A DNA stretch of 64,000 nt, taken from positions 97,071 through 161,070 of the forward strand of contig JBJHCV010000007.1 in assembly GCA_050486225.1 (NCBI GenBank), given 5' to 3'. Positions 63,499-64,000 of this stretch are shown piece by piece. The number at the start of each line of letters is the position of its first letter. Position 1 is the first letter of the stretch. Both the position numbers and the translations under genes were made by a program. The notes under the pieces are model-generated. The model was not told where the DNA came from. It saw nothing but the letters and a program-made list of their open reading frames with translations, and did not search any database. This DNA is from JBBDIX01 sp050486225 (lineage in GTDB: Bacteria; Actinomycetota; Nitriliruptoria; Nitriliruptorales; Nitriliruptoraceae).

Positions 63499-63575
63499 GG
63501 GGGTGTAGCTCAGCCTGGCAGAGCACTTCGTTCGCAACGAAGGGGCCGTCGGTTCAAATCCGATCACCTCCACCA
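63499..63575 (+). tRNA. tRNA-Ala (anticodon CGC)
   Basis: Cloverleaf with acceptor GGGGGTG / CACCTCC, including the G3-U70 wobble pair that is the alanine identity element. Anticodon loop TTCGCAA gives CGC for GCG codons. T arm GGTTCAAATCC. CCA is encoded at 63573-63575. Confidence 0.96.
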
Positions 63576-63606
63576 AAGAATCCCGGCGGAAACGCCGGGA
63601 TTCTTT
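63575..63606 (+). terminator. Intrinsic terminator of tRNA-Ala
   Basis: Perfect 14-base stem AAAGAATCCCGGCG / CGCCGGGATTCTTT with GAAA loop, followed by a T-rich stretch. The stem starts on the final A of the encoded CCA, so terminator and mature tRNA end share one base. Confidence 0.92.
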
Positions 63607-63676
63607 ACTTTACGGGGATGCCTTACGGTACGGTGTGGAGCGTGCACCACAGAAACTCCACAGTTTCGTCGTGACG

Positions 63677-63694
63677 AGGCCGCAAACGCGGCCT
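63677..63694 (+). other. Hairpin in the leader of the last gene
   Basis: AGGCCGC-AAAC-GCGGCCT, 7-base stem with a 4-base loop, ending 9 bases before the ribosome binding site GGAGGA. It could be a leader attenuator or a weak terminator. Confidence 0.3.
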
Positions 63695-63715
63695 GATCGC
63701 GCCCGGAGGACTGCC

Positions 63716-64000
63716 GTGGCCGACCTCGATCGGAACCGAATCTCCCGTCGCCTCCAGCGCGGCTACAGCGTCGAGCTCGAATGGGGGCTGGTGATCTCGG
63801 CGCCTTCGGAGCCCGACGCACGCGGTGGCGGTGGGTCGTACCGATGGACGTTCTACGATCCGCCGGTACGCGAGGACGGCACACGTGGCCGCCGCGTCCA
63901 GCGGTCTGCCCGTCAGCTCGACGAGCGGGCCTGGCAGCGCATCGACGCGGACCTGCGCGCCCTGGAAGACACGATGCTCGCCCAGGCAACCGGCACCCGG
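63716..64000 (+). CDS. Hypothetical protein, 5' part only
   Basis: 95 codons, open at the right edge. Starts with GTG and GGAGGA six bases upstream. Residues begin VADLDRNRISRRLQRGYSVE, then GGGGSYRWTFYDPPV and a charged helix. No family recognised and no membrane segment in the visible part. Confidence 0.6.
   Translation, partial: MADLDRNRISRRLQRGYSVELEWGLVISAPSEPDARGGGGSYRWTFYDPPVREDGTRGRRVQRSARQLDERAWQRIDADLRALEDTMLAQATGTR

Overview
The window is about 70% G+C, with dense, short-spaced genes, many GTG starts and many 4-base start/stop overlaps. It encodes the fused actinobacterial-type 2-oxoglutarate decarboxylase Kgd. It also carries the gene order (FmdB-type zinc-ribbon protein)-(5-formyl-THF cyclo-ligase)-galU-moeA-...-(three-helix membrane protein), which is known from Mycobacterium tuberculosis Rv0991c-Rv0996. 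Together these point to a member of the Actinomycetota. No classical streptomycete or mycobacterial signatures are present, and a deep lineage such as Nitriliruptoria or Acidimicrobiia is my guess, not something the sequence proves. No prophage, transposase or CRISPR array was seen; the window is chromosomal.

Layout. 1-13 kb: the 5' part of a penicillin-binding protein gene, divergent kgd, a DUF4015 glycoside-hydrolase-like protein facing a lipoprotein polysaccharide deacetylase, small lipoproteins, a PfkB sugar kinase, an alpha/beta hydrolase, a CD225/DUF2752 membrane pair and metG. 13-16 kb: a tRNA-Arg(CCU) flanked by largely empty DNA, then two lipoproteins, one BP74-like. 16-23 kb: a minus-strand operon of permease, solute-binding protein, ATPase and adenine deaminase, read as purine-type uptake and catabolism, with a membrane-embedded hydrolase downstream. 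23-33 kb: accessory-looking DNA with two DUF333 lipoproteins, an amidohydrolase, a frameshifted NERD/UvrD helicase pseudogene, a domain-fused ADP-ribosylglycohydrolase, a PadR-regulated membrane protein, and a dehydrogenase remnant coupled to a second PfkB kinase. 33-39 kb: an F420-type reductase, a nitrilase, and a zinc-type ABC system (znuC-znuB-DinB-znuA) with a His-rich secreted protein; two related imperfect palindromes precede znuA and the secreted protein. 39-49 kb: MFS transporter, diguanylate cyclase, fused membrane/spermidine-synthase protein, aldo-keto reductase, dienelactone hydrolase, CocE/NonD hydrolase and the ribosome-associated ABC-F protein EttA.

50-56 kb is the most striking part: an NAD-type formate dehydrogenase operon. 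The molybdopterin subunit has an in-frame TGA at the selenocysteine position, followed at once by a SECIS-like hairpin. Its N-terminal Fe4S4 domain is not in that gene but at the C-terminus of the third gene. NuoE and NuoF are fused in the second gene. A convergent MobA-FdhD fusion supplies the accessory functions. moeA and moaC lie 6 kb away, so cofactor synthesis and enzyme are loosely grouped.

56-64 kb: DUF6457 protein, S9 peptidase, SAF-domain protein, then an FmdB/Ruc-like zinc-ribbon gene with a CIRCE operator, folate cyclo-ligase, galU-moeA-moaC ending in a perfect hairpin terminator, a SepX/GlpR-like membrane protein, tRNA-Ala(CGC) with an overlapping terminator, and the start of an unknown gene. 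Function calls rest on motif recognition by eye; no database search was run.
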